Shown here: positions 1 to 6,972 of the stretch, piece after piece
Position numbering within the stretch: position 1 is the first letter of the stretch
Layout: each line of letters opens with the position of its first letter
DNA from: Flammeovirgaceae bacterium UBA5867
GTDB lineage: Bacteria; Bacteroidota; Bacteroidia; Cytophagales; Cyclobacteriaceae
Reading direction: 5' to 3'
Assembly (NCBI GenBank): GCA_002432545.1
Contig: DJFR01000052.1
Span: 2,889 to 11,005 of the forward strand
DNA length: 8,117 nt
The notes under the pieces: generated by a model
Told to the model about the DNA's origin: nothing
The model's database searches: none
The model's input: the letters and a program-made list of their open reading frames with translations, nothing else
Made by a program: the position numbers and the translations under genes

Positions 1-68
1 GTCATCCGATATATAGTATAAATATACCGAAGCGTGCAGGTATTCGTTTCAACTTCAATCAAAAAAAA

Positions 69-79
69 GAAACGTTTGC
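69..79. promoter_or_regulatory. Candidate LacI-family operator (AAACGTTT core)
   Basis: An 8-base perfect palindrome AAACGTTT sits at 70-77 in the context GAAACGTTTGC, about 120 bases before the SusC start. LacI/GalR-family regulators generally bind palindromes with a central CG, and similar sites occur upstream of some SusC/SusD operons in Bacteroidota. Only one site is seen, the flanks are not symmetric, and no LacI-type gene is in the window, so the assignment rests on the motif alone. No convincing TAnnTTTG-type promoter was found in the leader. Confidence 0.35.
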
Positions 80-169
80 GCTCACTGTTTCAGATTAAAG
101 AGGGTATATATTGACTTTTAAATTACCGCAGTAGAGCGATTTATCCTTCGCGGCCGCTTTCTCAACTTT

Positions 170-189
170 AGTGTTTAATCCTAAACATT
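170..189 (+). other. Small hairpin just upstream of the SusC start codon
   Basis: AGTGTTTA (170-177) pairs with TAAACATT (182-189) around the loop ATCC, with one G:U pair, and ends five bases before the ATG at 195. It is A/T-rich and therefore weak. In an organism that does not use Shine-Dalgarno sequences, structure here could affect initiation, but that is inference and the pairing may be chance. Confidence 0.2.
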
Positions 190-194
190 AAAAT

Positions 195-3100
195 ATGAAG
201 AAAGCTTTACTGTTTCTTCTTGTCCTGCTCGGGGCAAGTTTAGACATTTTTGCGCAGGGAAAAACGGTCTCCGGTAAGGTGACTGCTGCAGAGGATAATT
301 CTGCTTTGCCGGGAGTAAATGTTATTGTGAAAGGAACCATGCTCGGAACCGCTACCGATGCTGATGGTAACTTTGCGCTTTCAGTACCGGAAGGAAGTAC
401 GCTCGTATTTTCCTTTATAGGTTTGCAAACGCAGGAAATTGCTGTGGGCAGTAATACTGTGGTTGATGTAAAGATGGGGCACGATGCCAGGCAGCTTACC
501 GAAGTAGTAGTTACTGCATTGGGTATAGAACGCAATCAGAAGACACTTACGTACGCTACGCAACAAGTAGGAGGAGACAAACTTCGCGTAACGCGTGATA
601 CTGATCTTAATAATACACTGGCCGGTAAATTTGCCGGTGTGCAGGTGGTGGGACAGGCGGGTTCCAAGTTAGGATCAACAGCATCTATTCGTATTCGTGG
701 TGCAGCATCGTTGAACGACCGCGGTCCGCTATATATACTCGATGGTACTGCGGTTGACCCCAGCCTCATCAACATGGATAATGTTGAGTCTATTTCCATA
801 CTTAAAGGTCCTAATGCAACAGCGCTCTACGGACAACGCGGAGATGGCGGGGTGGTAATGATCACGAGTAAAAAAGGAAAGAAGGGATCGGGTATAGGTG
901 TGGTTATCGGAAGCACTACTACTTTCGAGAAAGTAAATATACTCCCGAAGTATCAGAATGTATATGGTGGTGGAGGAAGTTCTGATTTTCTTACTTTTAA
1001 GTATAATCCTGGTGTACATCCTGCTGACTGGGCTGTGTTCGATGGCAAGCAATATCCCGATTATGCAGATGATGCATCGTGGGGGCCTAAAATGGATGGC
1101 TCCGAATATATACCCTGGTATGCCTGGTATCCGGGTTCTAAATACTCTTTCAAGACCGCTAAATTTACTCCGCAGAAAAATAATGTACGCGATTTTTATG
1201 AGACCGGTGTAAGCCTCAATAACAACATCGCTGTATCCAAAGCAGGCGATGGCTATACCGTTAACTTGTCCTATACCGATCTTCATCGTACCGGTGTAAT
1301 TCCCAACTCCTCGCTTACGAGAAGATATCTCTCCATGAACAGTTCGGTTGACCTCAGCAAACATTTTGTTGTAGGTGTGAACCTGAACTACTCACACGAG
1401 GATTTGAAAGGAACATTTAATGATGACTATGGAAATTATACCGGAGCAGGATCTTTTCAGCAGTGGTTTCACAGAGACGTTGATATGAATATCATGCGCG
1501 AGCTCCGTGACTTCCGTACACCCACCGGTGCACTCGCCAGCTGGAACCATACCAACCCGACTGAAACAACCAACTATGATGATACTGATTTTAATAAGGG
1601 TAACTTCTGGTATAACTTCTATTCGTACCTGGACAAGGTGAATAACAATAAAACGAAAGATCAGTTATTTGGTGATATCAACCTTACCTATAAAATGAAT
1701 GATCATTTTAAAGTTCAGGGATTTATACGAAGAGATCAAATGCATACGCATTATGAATATAAAACGCCATCGATACTCCAGCAGAGCGCGCGTCAATCAA
1801 GTCTCAAAGCCGCATACGCAACCGGACTAACAGAAAAGCTGGAAGAGAATTACGAAGGCGTTGTTACCTATGAGAATCAATTTAACAACTGGGACATCAC
1901 TGCGAACATCGGTGGTAATATCAGACGCAATACTTATAGCGAAGCATTAATGGAAACAACAGCGGGTCTGTTGGTACCTGATCTGTTTGCTATCTCCAAT
2001 TCCAAAGGCACGGTAAATTTTTCGAATGACCGGTCGCTGAAGATTGTGCGAAGTGTATATGCACGCACATCGTTCGGGTATAAAGATCTTCTCTACGTAG
2101 ACGTTACGGCACGTAACGACTGGAGTTCTGCACTTCCTGCGAATAACAACTCTTATTTCTATCCATCGGTGGGAACATCGTTTATCTTCAGCGAATTGCT
2201 GAACAATCAATCTATACTATCGCTGGGTAAAATTCGTGCGAACTGGGCGCAGATCGGATCAGACCTTGATCCCTATAGCCTGATGCAAACCTACGGAGTA
2301 GAGAATATCAAGTACAATGGAAATATACTCACCAATGTATCGGATGTGTTAACGAACCCTGCCATACAACCGGCAAAATCCACATCCTATGAAGGTGGTT
2401 TTGACCTGAAGTTCTTTGAAAGTCGCGTGGGATTGAGTGCGACATACTATAAGGAAATACGGAAGAACGAGATACTTACCGTGAGCGTATCGGGTACCAG
2501 TGGCTATGGTTCTAAAGTAATTAATGCCGGTCAGGTAAACCGCAGCGGTATTGAATTGCAACTGAACGTTGTACCGGTATATACCGAAAATCTCACATGG
2601 GATGTAACGTTTAACGTAGCGCGGAATACATCGCATGTTATTAAACTTACGGAGGGCGTAGATGCTATAAGAGCTGTGAGTGATGGCTACACCACCCGCG
2701 ATGCTTACGACTATGTAGGTGTCTATAACAAAACCAACGCAGACGGTGGAAGCAACGCGTGGGGACAATTGCGCGGCAACGGCATTCGCTATAAAGACGG
2801 GCAACCGGTGCTGAACGATGACGGCACCTATGTATACGATGAGAATGTATACTTTGGATCGGGTCTTCCTGATTTCACAGGTGGTATGTTCAATACGGTG
2901 ACCTACAAAAATTTTCAGTTGAATGTGTCCATCGATTTTCAGAAGGGGGGTAAATATTTTTCGTTGTCCAATTACTGGGGTGAGTATTCAGGACTATATG
3001 AAGCAACAGCAGCCACCAACGACAAAGGCATGAACGTACGCGATGATGTTAGTGCAGGAGGCGGTGTACATGTAAAAGGTGTGGATACCAATGGTAACCC

Positions 3101-3404
3101 GATTGAACGCTATGTAAGCGCTTACGACTACTTCCACCAGTTCGGCAATAATTCGATCGTTAACAATTCATTGTTCGATGCGTCGTATGTAAAGCTCCGC
3201 GAAGTAAGTCTGGGCTATAACATTCCGTTGAAGAACAAGAAGGTAGTACAAAGCCTCAGCGTTTCACTCGTGGCGCGTAACCCGTGGCTGATATACCTGG
3301 CGAACCGGAACTTCGATGTATCAGAACTTTCACAACGCTTTACCGAAAGCGGTCAGCAGCCGGGAACACGCTCGTTGGGGTTAGGTCTTAAAGCATCCTT
3401 TTAA
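195..3404 (+). CDS. SusC/RagA-family TonB-dependent outer-membrane transporter
   Basis: This is the 1069-residue outer-membrane channel of a SusC/SusD pair, which imports oligomeric nutrients into the periplasm using TonB-transmitted energy. Residues 1-20 are a Sec signal peptide (KK, then a leucine-rich core, then FAQ). Residues about 24-94 are a carboxypeptidase-regulatory-like beta-sandwich with the usual LPGVNV and GT.TDADGNF elements. A TonB-box-like strand (TEVVVTALG) follows at about 102-110. The plug carries RIRG (166-169), PLYILDG (ending near 184) and VESISILKG (197-205), then YGQRGDGGVVMITSKKG (212-228), a variant of the common YGSRAANGV form. The rest is a beta-barrel ending in the expected terminal Phe. 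There is no STN domain, so signalling through a FecR-type anti-sigma factor is not expected. It is complete, with no frameshift. The start is supported by the signal peptide; the upstream sequence is AAAAT with no Shine-Dalgarno. Substrate unknown. Confidence 0.95.
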   Translation: MKKALLFLLVLLGASLDIFAQGKTVSGKVTAAEDNSALPGVNVIVKGTMLGTATDADGNFALSVPEGSTLVFSFIGLQTQEIAVGSNTVVDVKMGHDARQLTEVVVTALGIERNQKTLTYATQQVGGDKLRVTRDTDLNNTLAGKFAGVQVVGQAGSKLGSTASIRIRGAASLNDRGPLYILDGTAVDPSLINMDNVESISILKGPNATALYGQRGDGGVVMITSKKGKKGSGIGVVIGSTTTFEKVNILPKYQNVYGGGGSSDFLTFKYNPGVHPADWAVFDGKQYPDYADDASWGPKMDGSEYIPWYAWYPGSKYSFKTAKFTPQKNNVRDFYETGVSLNNNIAVSKAGDGYTVNLSYTDLHRTGVIPNSSLTRRYLSMNSSVDLSKHFVVGVNLNYSHEDLKGTFNDDYGNYTGAGSFQQWFHRDVDMNIMRELRDFRTPTGALASWNHTNPTETTNYDDTDFNKGNFWYNFYSYLDKVNNNKTKDQLFGDINLTYKMNDHFKVQGFIRRDQMHTHYEYKTPSILQQSARQSSLKAAYATGLTEKLEENYEGVVTYENQFNNWDITANIGGNIRRNTYSEALMETTAGLLVPDLFAISNSKGTVNFSNDRSLKIVRSVYARTSFGYKDLLYVDVTARNDWSSALPANNNSYFYPSVGTSFIFSELLNNQSILSLGKIRANWAQIGSDLDPYSLMQTYGVENIKYNGNILTNVSDVLTNPAIQPAKSTSYEGGFDLKFFESRVGLSATYYKEIRKNEILTVSVSGTSGYGSKVINAGQVNRSGIELQLNVVPVYTENLTWDVTFNVARNTSHVIKLTEGVDAIRAVSDGYTTRDAYDYVGVYNKTNADGGSNAWGQLRGNGIRYKDGQPVLNDDGTYVYDENVYFGSGLPDFTGGMFNTVTYKNFQLNVSIDFQKGGKYFSLSNYWGEYSGLYEATAATNDKGMNVRDDVSAGGGVHVKGVDTNGNPIERYVSAYDYFHQFGNNSIVNNSLFDASYVKLREVSLGYNIPLKNKKVVQSLSVSLVARNPWLIYLANRNFDVSELSQRFTESGQQPGTRSLGLGLKASF

Positions 3405-3424
3405 TATTTAAAAGAAACTGAATC

Positions 3425-4879
3425 ATGAACTATATACGAATCAATATACAGAGGGTAGCGTGTGCACTGGCGTTGGTTACAGCAGCCAGCGGTTGCAGTG
3501 ATTTTGGCGATACCAATGCAGATCCCAACGCATCCAAGCTTCCCGTACCGGCTGCCTTGTTAACGAGCGCACTTACCGATGTTGCCGGCAGCATCGGTGC
3601 ATACCAGGTTGAGTCGACATTGTTTGTTCAATACATGTCTCAAAGTCAGTACCCGGAGAACTCTTTATACTCAACAACATCACTATCGTGGAACGACTAT
3701 TACCTCGGTCCATTGGAAAACCTGGAGACCATCATCGGGTATAATACAGATGAAACAACAAAGGCTACTATGGCACAGTATGGTTCCAATAACAACCAGA
3801 TTGCTGTAGCACGCATCCTGAAAGTATATTTCTACTGGCTGATAACCGATCAGTGGGGAGATATACCATATTCACAGGCATTGCTGAAAAATCTTCAGCC
3901 TGCATACGATACGCAGGAAAGTATATATACTGATTTCTTCAAAGAACTGAAAGAAGCCAGTGCGCAGTTTGACAATGGAAATGCCGTGCAGGGAGATATA
4001 CTCTTTGGTGGGGATGCAAGCCGTTGGAAAATGTTTGCCAACTCGTTGCGTATGCTCATGGCGTTACGCTTGTCGAAAGCAGCACCGGAAACAGCGAAGA
4101 CCGAATTTGTTTCAGCATACAACGATGTTGCCGGCCACATCCGTGTAAACGCAGATAATGCTATATATGTATTTCTGGACGATAATAATTTCAGAAATCC
4201 ATGGAACACGGTATTCGATGGACGCGATGATTATGCGATCAGTGATATACTCATCGATGAGCTTGAAGCGTTGAATGATCCGCGCATCAGCGGATTTGCT
4301 GCAACCACAGATGCCGGTAAATATGTGGGTATACCGTATGGACTTAACCGTGATTCACTAACCAACTGGGTGAATCAAAATGATTACTCCCGCCCGAGCG
4401 CTAAAATGCTGTCTAGAACATTTCCGGGATATATCGTGACAGCATCACGCATGTTACTGGCAGAATCGGAAGCTGTGCTGAACGATTGGATATCGGGAGA
4501 TGCCAAGTCATTATACAATGATGCAATCAAAGCTTCATTCGAACAATGGGGTGTATATGATGACACATCGTACCAGGAATATATAGCGCAGACAGATGTG
4601 TCATTCGATTCGCAGGATGAAGATGGTATGTTAGCCCGTATCGGCACACAGCGTTGGCTTGCACTCTTCCCGAATGGGTTAGAGGCCTGGGCGGAGTGGC
4701 GCAGAACGGGATACCCAGCGCTTGAACCTACTCCATACGCTGTTAATGAAAGCAAACAGATACCCGTACGGTACGGCTACCCGAACTCAGAGAACAATCT
4801 CAATAAAGCAAACTATGATGCGGCCGTTGCCCGGATAGGAGGCGACACACATGATATAAAAGTGTGGTGGGATAAGTAG
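3425..4879 (+). CDS. SusD/RagB-family nutrient-binding surface lipoprotein (SusD-like_2 type)
   Basis: This 484-residue protein is the lid and binding partner that sits on the SusC barrel at the cell surface. The N-terminus is a lipoprotein signal ending in AASGC, so Cys24 is the predicted lipidated residue; SDFGD follows directly, so there is an acidic residue close behind it. Family marks include NADPNASKLP just after the signal, DQWGDIPYSQA (about 142-152) and the C-terminal QRWLALFPNGLEAWAEWRR segment (about 409-427) followed by TGYP. A late YGYPNSENNLN motif is also typical. These resemble the SusD-like_2 group more than classical starch SusD. It starts 20 bases after the SusC stop, so both are very probably co-transcribed, and a terminator follows 21 bases after its stop. 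No glycoside hydrolase, peptidase or sulfatase is adjacent, so the ligand cannot be inferred. Confidence 0.93.
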   Translation: MNYIRINIQRVACALALVTAASGCSDFGDTNADPNASKLPVPAALLTSALTDVAGSIGAYQVESTLFVQYMSQSQYPENSLYSTTSLSWNDYYLGPLENLETIIGYNTDETTKATMAQYGSNNNQIAVARILKVYFYWLITDQWGDIPYSQALLKNLQPAYDTQESIYTDFFKELKEASAQFDNGNAVQGDILFGGDASRWKMFANSLRMLMALRLSKAAPETAKTEFVSAYNDVAGHIRVNADNAIYVFLDDNNFRNPWNTVFDGRDDYAISDILIDELEALNDPRISGFAATTDAGKYVGIPYGLNRDSLTNWVNQNDYSRPSAKMLSRTFPGYIVTASRMLLAESEAVLNDWISGDAKSLYNDAIKASFEQWGVYDDTSYQEYIAQTDVSFDSQDEDGMLARIGTQRWLALFPNGLEAWAEWRRTGYPALEPTPYAVNESKQIPVRYGYPNSENNLNKANYDAAVARIGGDTHDIKVWWDK

Positions 4880-4900
4880 AGATTTTATTATTTGAAATTG

Positions 4901-4936
4901 AAAAGGTTGGCCTTCGGTAACGAGCCAACCTTTTTT
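4901..4936 (+). terminator. Intrinsic terminator of the SusC/SusD operon
   Basis: AAAAGGTTGGC (4901-4911) and GCCAACCTTTT (4924-4934) form a perfect 11-base-pair stem around a 12-base loop, followed by a run of T to 4936. The A-tract on the 5' side means it could also act on the opposite strand. It lies 21 bases after the SusD stop and separates the operon from the downstream genes. Confidence 0.9.
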
Positions 4937-5029
4937 ATTGTTATTGCAGATGGGATGCCTTTATCCTGCCTTCATCGGTTGATAAAGTAGGTATATGCTT
5001 CCTCATAGAATTACCACATCGGAGGGATT

Positions 5030-5036
5030 TACTTTG
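5030..5036 (+). promoter_or_regulatory. Candidate Bacteroidota -7 element (TACTTTG)
   Basis: TACTTTG lies about 190 bases before the STAS-like gene, in the 4937-5222 spacer. It resembles the TTTG-ending -7 box of Bacteroidota sigma-ABfr promoters but is one base shorter than TAnnTTTG. No clear TTTG -33 box is seen at the usual distance. The same heptamer recurs at 7099-7105 before the sensor gene. Nothing else was recognised in the spacer. Confidence 0.3.
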
Positions 5037-5222
5037 CATCAATTCCTTTTCAATTTTGACGCGTTAATCCTTTGTAAGGCGGGAGCGTTTCTTTTTTCTA
5101 TTACCCCCCGGTAAGAATTCTCTTCGCAGTGTCGTTCAGGAAAGCAAGTAAGAAAGGATTATCTGGCTTCGTCTGTAGTTCTTTTGCCGTGCAGACCCGC
5201 ATCGTAACCAAAGCAAAAATAT

Positions 5223-5618
5223 ATGGTAGATTTTATCAGAAGCTACGTGACAGCCGTTCACAACGCAGAGGCTGCATGTTTGCAAGTAACGTTTAAAGGG
5301 TTTATTAATTACGATGAGCTGGTAGAGGTAATTGCGTATGAGTTTGAGATGATACGTCACTATAACCTTAAAAAGTGCTTGGTTAACCTGCGCGAGATCA
5401 GTGTATACCCGGAAGGAGGACAGGAGTATATCAAGGAGGTATGGTTTCCGCAGGTAATTAAAGATGGAATGCGGGTAGCAGCATTCGTTGTGCCCGATGA
5501 TACATTTGGCAAGATGTCTATGCAGGAAGCCCACAACTATCCGCAGAGCAACTTGCTTATGAAGCATTTCAACGATGAAGATCATGCCCTGGCATGGCTT
5601 ATGTCGCAGGTGGTATAA
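5223..5618 (+). CDS. Small STAS/SEC14-like domain protein, function unknown
   Basis: A 131-residue soluble protein with no signal peptide or membrane segment, so probably cytoplasmic. The pattern fits the alternating beta/alpha fold of short STAS/SEC14-like (SpoIIAA-like) proteins common in Bacteroidota. A strand LQVTFKGFI (20-28) is followed by a helix (31-46), the strand CLVNLREISVY (52-62), a helix leading to EVWFPQVIKDGMR (72-84), the strand VAAFVVP (85-91), and a final helix in which HFNDEDHALAWL (115-126) matches the usual closing F...eA..WL motif. STAS relatives act in anti-sigma antagonism or bind small ligands. No serine in the position of a phosphorylated SpoIIAA site could be assigned, so no partner or signal can be named. 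It stands alone after a terminator and is 110 bases upstream of the beta-lactamase on the same strand; co-transcription is possible but unproven. Confidence 0.65.
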   Translation: MVDFIRSYVTAVHNAEAACLQVTFKGFINYDELVEVIAYEFEMIRHYNLKKCLVNLREISVYPEGGQEYIKEVWFPQVIKDGMRVAAFVVPDDTFGKMSMQEAHNYPQSNLLMKHFNDEDHALAWLMSQVV

Positions 5619-5662
5619 CCGGTATATCTGTTATTTTAACGAAGTACATTCAAATTGTGTCG

Positions 5663-5689
5663 TTTGGGTTTTGAGGTGTGGTATATTTT
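5663..5689 (+). promoter_or_regulatory. Weak promoter candidate before the beta-lactamase
   Basis: In the 110-base gap before the beta-lactamase, TTTG (5663-5666) is followed after 15 bases by TATATTTT (5682-5689). The latter matches TAnnTTTG in seven of eight positions. The spacer is shorter than the usual 19-21 bases, so this is only the best candidate in the gap. No BlaI-type operator or other palindrome is evident. Confidence 0.25.
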
Positions 5690-5728
5690 AAGAACTTGCA
5701 ATACCAAATCTCTTAACCCAAACTATAC

Positions 5729-6619
5729 ATGCGAACCCTCCATCGCTTTATCCTTTCCGGTATTTTTTTATTGTCTCTCATCATTGAAGTTGCCGCACAG
5801 CAGCAGTCATTACGTGCTGAGTTGGAGCAGATTGTTAAGTCTGCCGATGCGCGGGTAGGCATAGCGTTGCTTCACCTGGAGAACCGCGATACACTGAGCA
5901 TACATGGTAAACAGCATTTCCCCATGCAGAGTGTTTACAAATTCCCGCTCGCCATGGCTGTGCTGAGTGAAGTAGACAAAGGAAAGTTATCACTCGATCA
6001 GAAAGTACATATCCGTAAAGAAGATATGCTCCCGAACACGTGGAGCCCGATGGCTAAAAAATATCCGCAGGGAAATGCAGATGTACCGCTAAGTGAACTG
6101 ATAATGAACACCGTATCACTAAGCGATAACAACACCTGCGATATGTTGTTCAGGATGCTGGGCGGTCCTAAAAATATAGAACGCTATGTACACGGACTCG
6201 GTGTAAAAAATATAGCGATCGTTGCCACCGAAGAAGAAATGCACCGCGACTGGAACGTACAATTTACCAACTGGTGTGAACCCACCGCGATGGTACAACT
6301 ACTGGATATATTCTATAAACAAAAAGCGTTGTCCAAAGTAAACAACGACCACCTGTGGAAGTGGATGGTAGAAACCCCAACCGGCATGCATCGCATAAAA
6401 GAACTCTTACCGGCAGGCACCGTGGTTGCTCACAAAACCGGCACCGATGGCCCGAATGCCGAAGGTGTACAAGGCGCCATTAACGATGTAGGTATCATAA
6501 CACTTCCCAATGGCAAACATATAGCCCTGGTGGTATACGTCTCCATGCTAAAAGACGAAAAGAAAGCCGAAGACACCATCGCGCGTATAGCCAAAGCCTG
6601 CTATGAGCACTATCTTTAA
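5729..6619 (+). CDS. bla: Class A serine beta-lactamase, subclass A2 (PER/CfxA-like)
   Basis: A 296-residue periplasmic enzyme that hydrolyses beta-lactams by an acyl-serine mechanism. Residues 1-23 form a signal peptide ending EVAA before QQQ. The motif SVYK (68-71) holds the nucleophile Ser68 and Lys71 (Ambler 70 and 73). SDN lies at 132-134 (Ambler 130-132). KTG at 236-238, in AHKTGTDG, is Ambler 234-236. The omega loop reads TEEEMHRDW (167-175): Glu168 aligns with Ambler Glu166, and His172 stands where TEM-type enzymes have Asn170, as in PER enzymes. LPNTWSPM (101-108) and QFTNW (178-182) are further marks of subclass A2. Length is normal and no catalytic residue is missing, so activity is expected; the substrate range cannot be read from sequence. 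No insertion sequence, integron or regulator gene adjoins it, which suggests an intrinsic chromosomal gene. The start is fixed by the signal peptide. Confidence 0.95.
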   Translation: MRTLHRFILSGIFLLSLIIEVAAQQQSLRAELEQIVKSADARVGIALLHLENRDTLSIHGKQHFPMQSVYKFPLAMAVLSEVDKGKLSLDQKVHIRKEDMLPNTWSPMAKKYPQGNADVPLSELIMNTVSLSDNNTCDMLFRMLGGPKNIERYVHGLGVKNIAIVATEEEMHRDWNVQFTNWCEPTAMVQLLDIFYKQKALSKVNNDHLWKWMVETPTGMHRIKELLPAGTVVAHKTGTDGPNAEGVQGAINDVGIITLPNGKHIALVVYVSMLKDEKKAEDTIARIAKACYEHYL

Positions 6620-6644
6620 TTAAGCTGCTGGCTTCTAGCCTCTA

Positions 6645-6699
6645 GCTGCCAGAAGATTCTGCTTTGGTAGCGTATATCGTTATAACAAACGATATACTT
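6645..6699. repeat. Repeat copy 1 (two adjacent hairpins)
   Basis: Hairpin A pairs GCTGCCA (6645-6651) with TGGTAGC (6665-6671), with one G:U pair. Hairpin B starts at the next base and pairs GTATATCGTT (6672-6681) perfectly with AACGATATAC (6688-6697) around the loop ATAACA. Hairpin B is the longest uninterrupted stem in the cluster. No T-run follows beyond TTTT, so it could be at most a weak terminator. Confidence 0.75.
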
Positions 6700-6706
6700 T
6701 TAGTAA

Positions 6707-6759
6707 GCTGCCAGAGGATTCTGCTTTGGCAGCGGTGATCTTTACAATGAGATATACTT
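6707..6759. repeat. Repeat copy 2
   Basis: Hairpin A is a perfect 7-base-pair stem, GCTGCCA (6707-6713) with TGGCAGC (6727-6733), with nearly the same loop as copy 1. Hairpin B is eroded: only ATCT (6738-6741) with AGAT (6750-6753) and an outer GT/AC remain. The GATATACTT end is intact at 6751-6759. Confidence 0.7.
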
Positions 6760-6763
6760 AGTG

Positions 6764-6839
6764 GCTACCGACCTCAGGCTGCTGGTTACTGGAAGATTCG
6801 TCTTCGGTAGCGTTAATCATTGTAATGAACGATATACTT
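6764..6839. repeat. Repeat copy 3, with enlarged first loop
   Basis: GCTACCGA (6764-6771) pairs perfectly with TCGGTAGC (6804-6811) across a 32-base loop instead of 13 in the earlier copies. The extra bases include GTTACTGGA (6785-6793), an alternative partner for the same 3' arm. Hairpin B reads CGTT and CATT (6811-6814, 6818-6821) against AATGAACG (6824-6831) with a three-base bulge. The unit ends in GATATACTT at 6831-6839. Confidence 0.65.
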
Positions 6840-6847
6840 CTGGCAGC

Positions 6848-6921
6848 TGGAAGCTAGCGGCTGGCAGCTTTCCACCGCGATGCGCGTTTAGCAGTGTAAT
6901 CGCTAAATGAACGCTATACTT
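6848..6921. repeat. Divergent repeat copy 4
   Basis: The first stem is TGGAAGCT (6848-6855) with AGCTTTCCA (6866-6874), containing one bulged base and unrelated in sequence to hairpin A of the other copies. The second is GCGTT-TAGC (6884-6892) with GCTA and AACGC (6902-6914), leaving AATG bulged. The 3' part AATCGCTAAATGAACGCTATACTTC aligns with copy 3 and shows common origin; within it, TGAACGCTATACTTC differs from copy 3 by one base. Confidence 0.5.
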
Positions 6922-6932
6922 CCCGCAGCCTT

Positions 6933-6950
6933 TTCGCGTTTCAACGCGAA
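6933..6950. repeat. Perfect inverted repeat TTCGCGTT-TC-AACGCGAA
   Basis: Two 8-base arms (6933-6940 and 6943-6950) are separated by two bases, giving a stem of about six base pairs once the loop opens. It is followed by TAAATA, not a T-run, so it does not look like an intrinsic terminator. It could be a protein-binding palindrome or part of the adjoining repeat cluster. Confidence 0.45.
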
Positions 6951-6972
6951 TAAATAGGCAATGTCTGATGCC

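Larger units (their letters stand above)
6621..6922. repeat. Intergenic cluster of imperfect two-hairpin repeats
   Basis: Immediately after the beta-lactamase stop lie at least three clear copies and one divergent copy of a unit of about 55-75 bases. Copies 1 and 2 are exactly 62 bases apart. The next copy is displaced by extra sequence inside its first loop. Shared landmarks are GAAGATTC (6652, 6792; GAGGATTC at 6714), then GGTAGCG or GGCAGCG, and the end GATATACTT (6691, 6751, 6831; GCTATACTT at 6913). Between copies the DNA is built from short words such as AGCTGGCAG, GGCTTCTAGCC and AAGCTAGCGGCTGGC. The arrangement resembles REP/BIME-type extragenic palindromic elements or decayed small non-autonomous elements. 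No transposase is present and no target-site duplication could be assigned. Confidence 0.75.

Noticed and set aside
150..157. GCGGCCGC palindrome in the SusC leader
   Set aside because: An eight-base GC palindrome occurring once, with no extension of symmetry and no link to a known regulator.
729..1364. A long - strand open frame inside the SusC gene
   Set aside because: It is a by-product of codon use in the SusC gene; the forward frame carries the family motifs throughout.
5136..5585. A 149-codon open frame on the - strand
   Set aside because: It is antisense to the STAS-like gene, whose forward product has a coherent alpha/beta pattern; the reverse product has none.
5655..5858. A + strand open frame overlapping the beta-lactamase start
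   Set aside because: It runs out of frame through the bla signal-peptide coding region and has no coding signature of its own.
6621..6922. CRISPR array as an explanation of the repeat cluster
   Set aside because: The repeats are imperfect, have irregular spacing (62 then 78 bases between matching landmarks), lack unique spacers of constant size, and no cas gene is present.
6621..6922. tRNA or other standard structured RNA gene in the hairpin-rich spacer
   Set aside because: No cloverleaf with TTC-type T-arm or CCA end could be assembled on either strand; the hairpins repeat as units instead.
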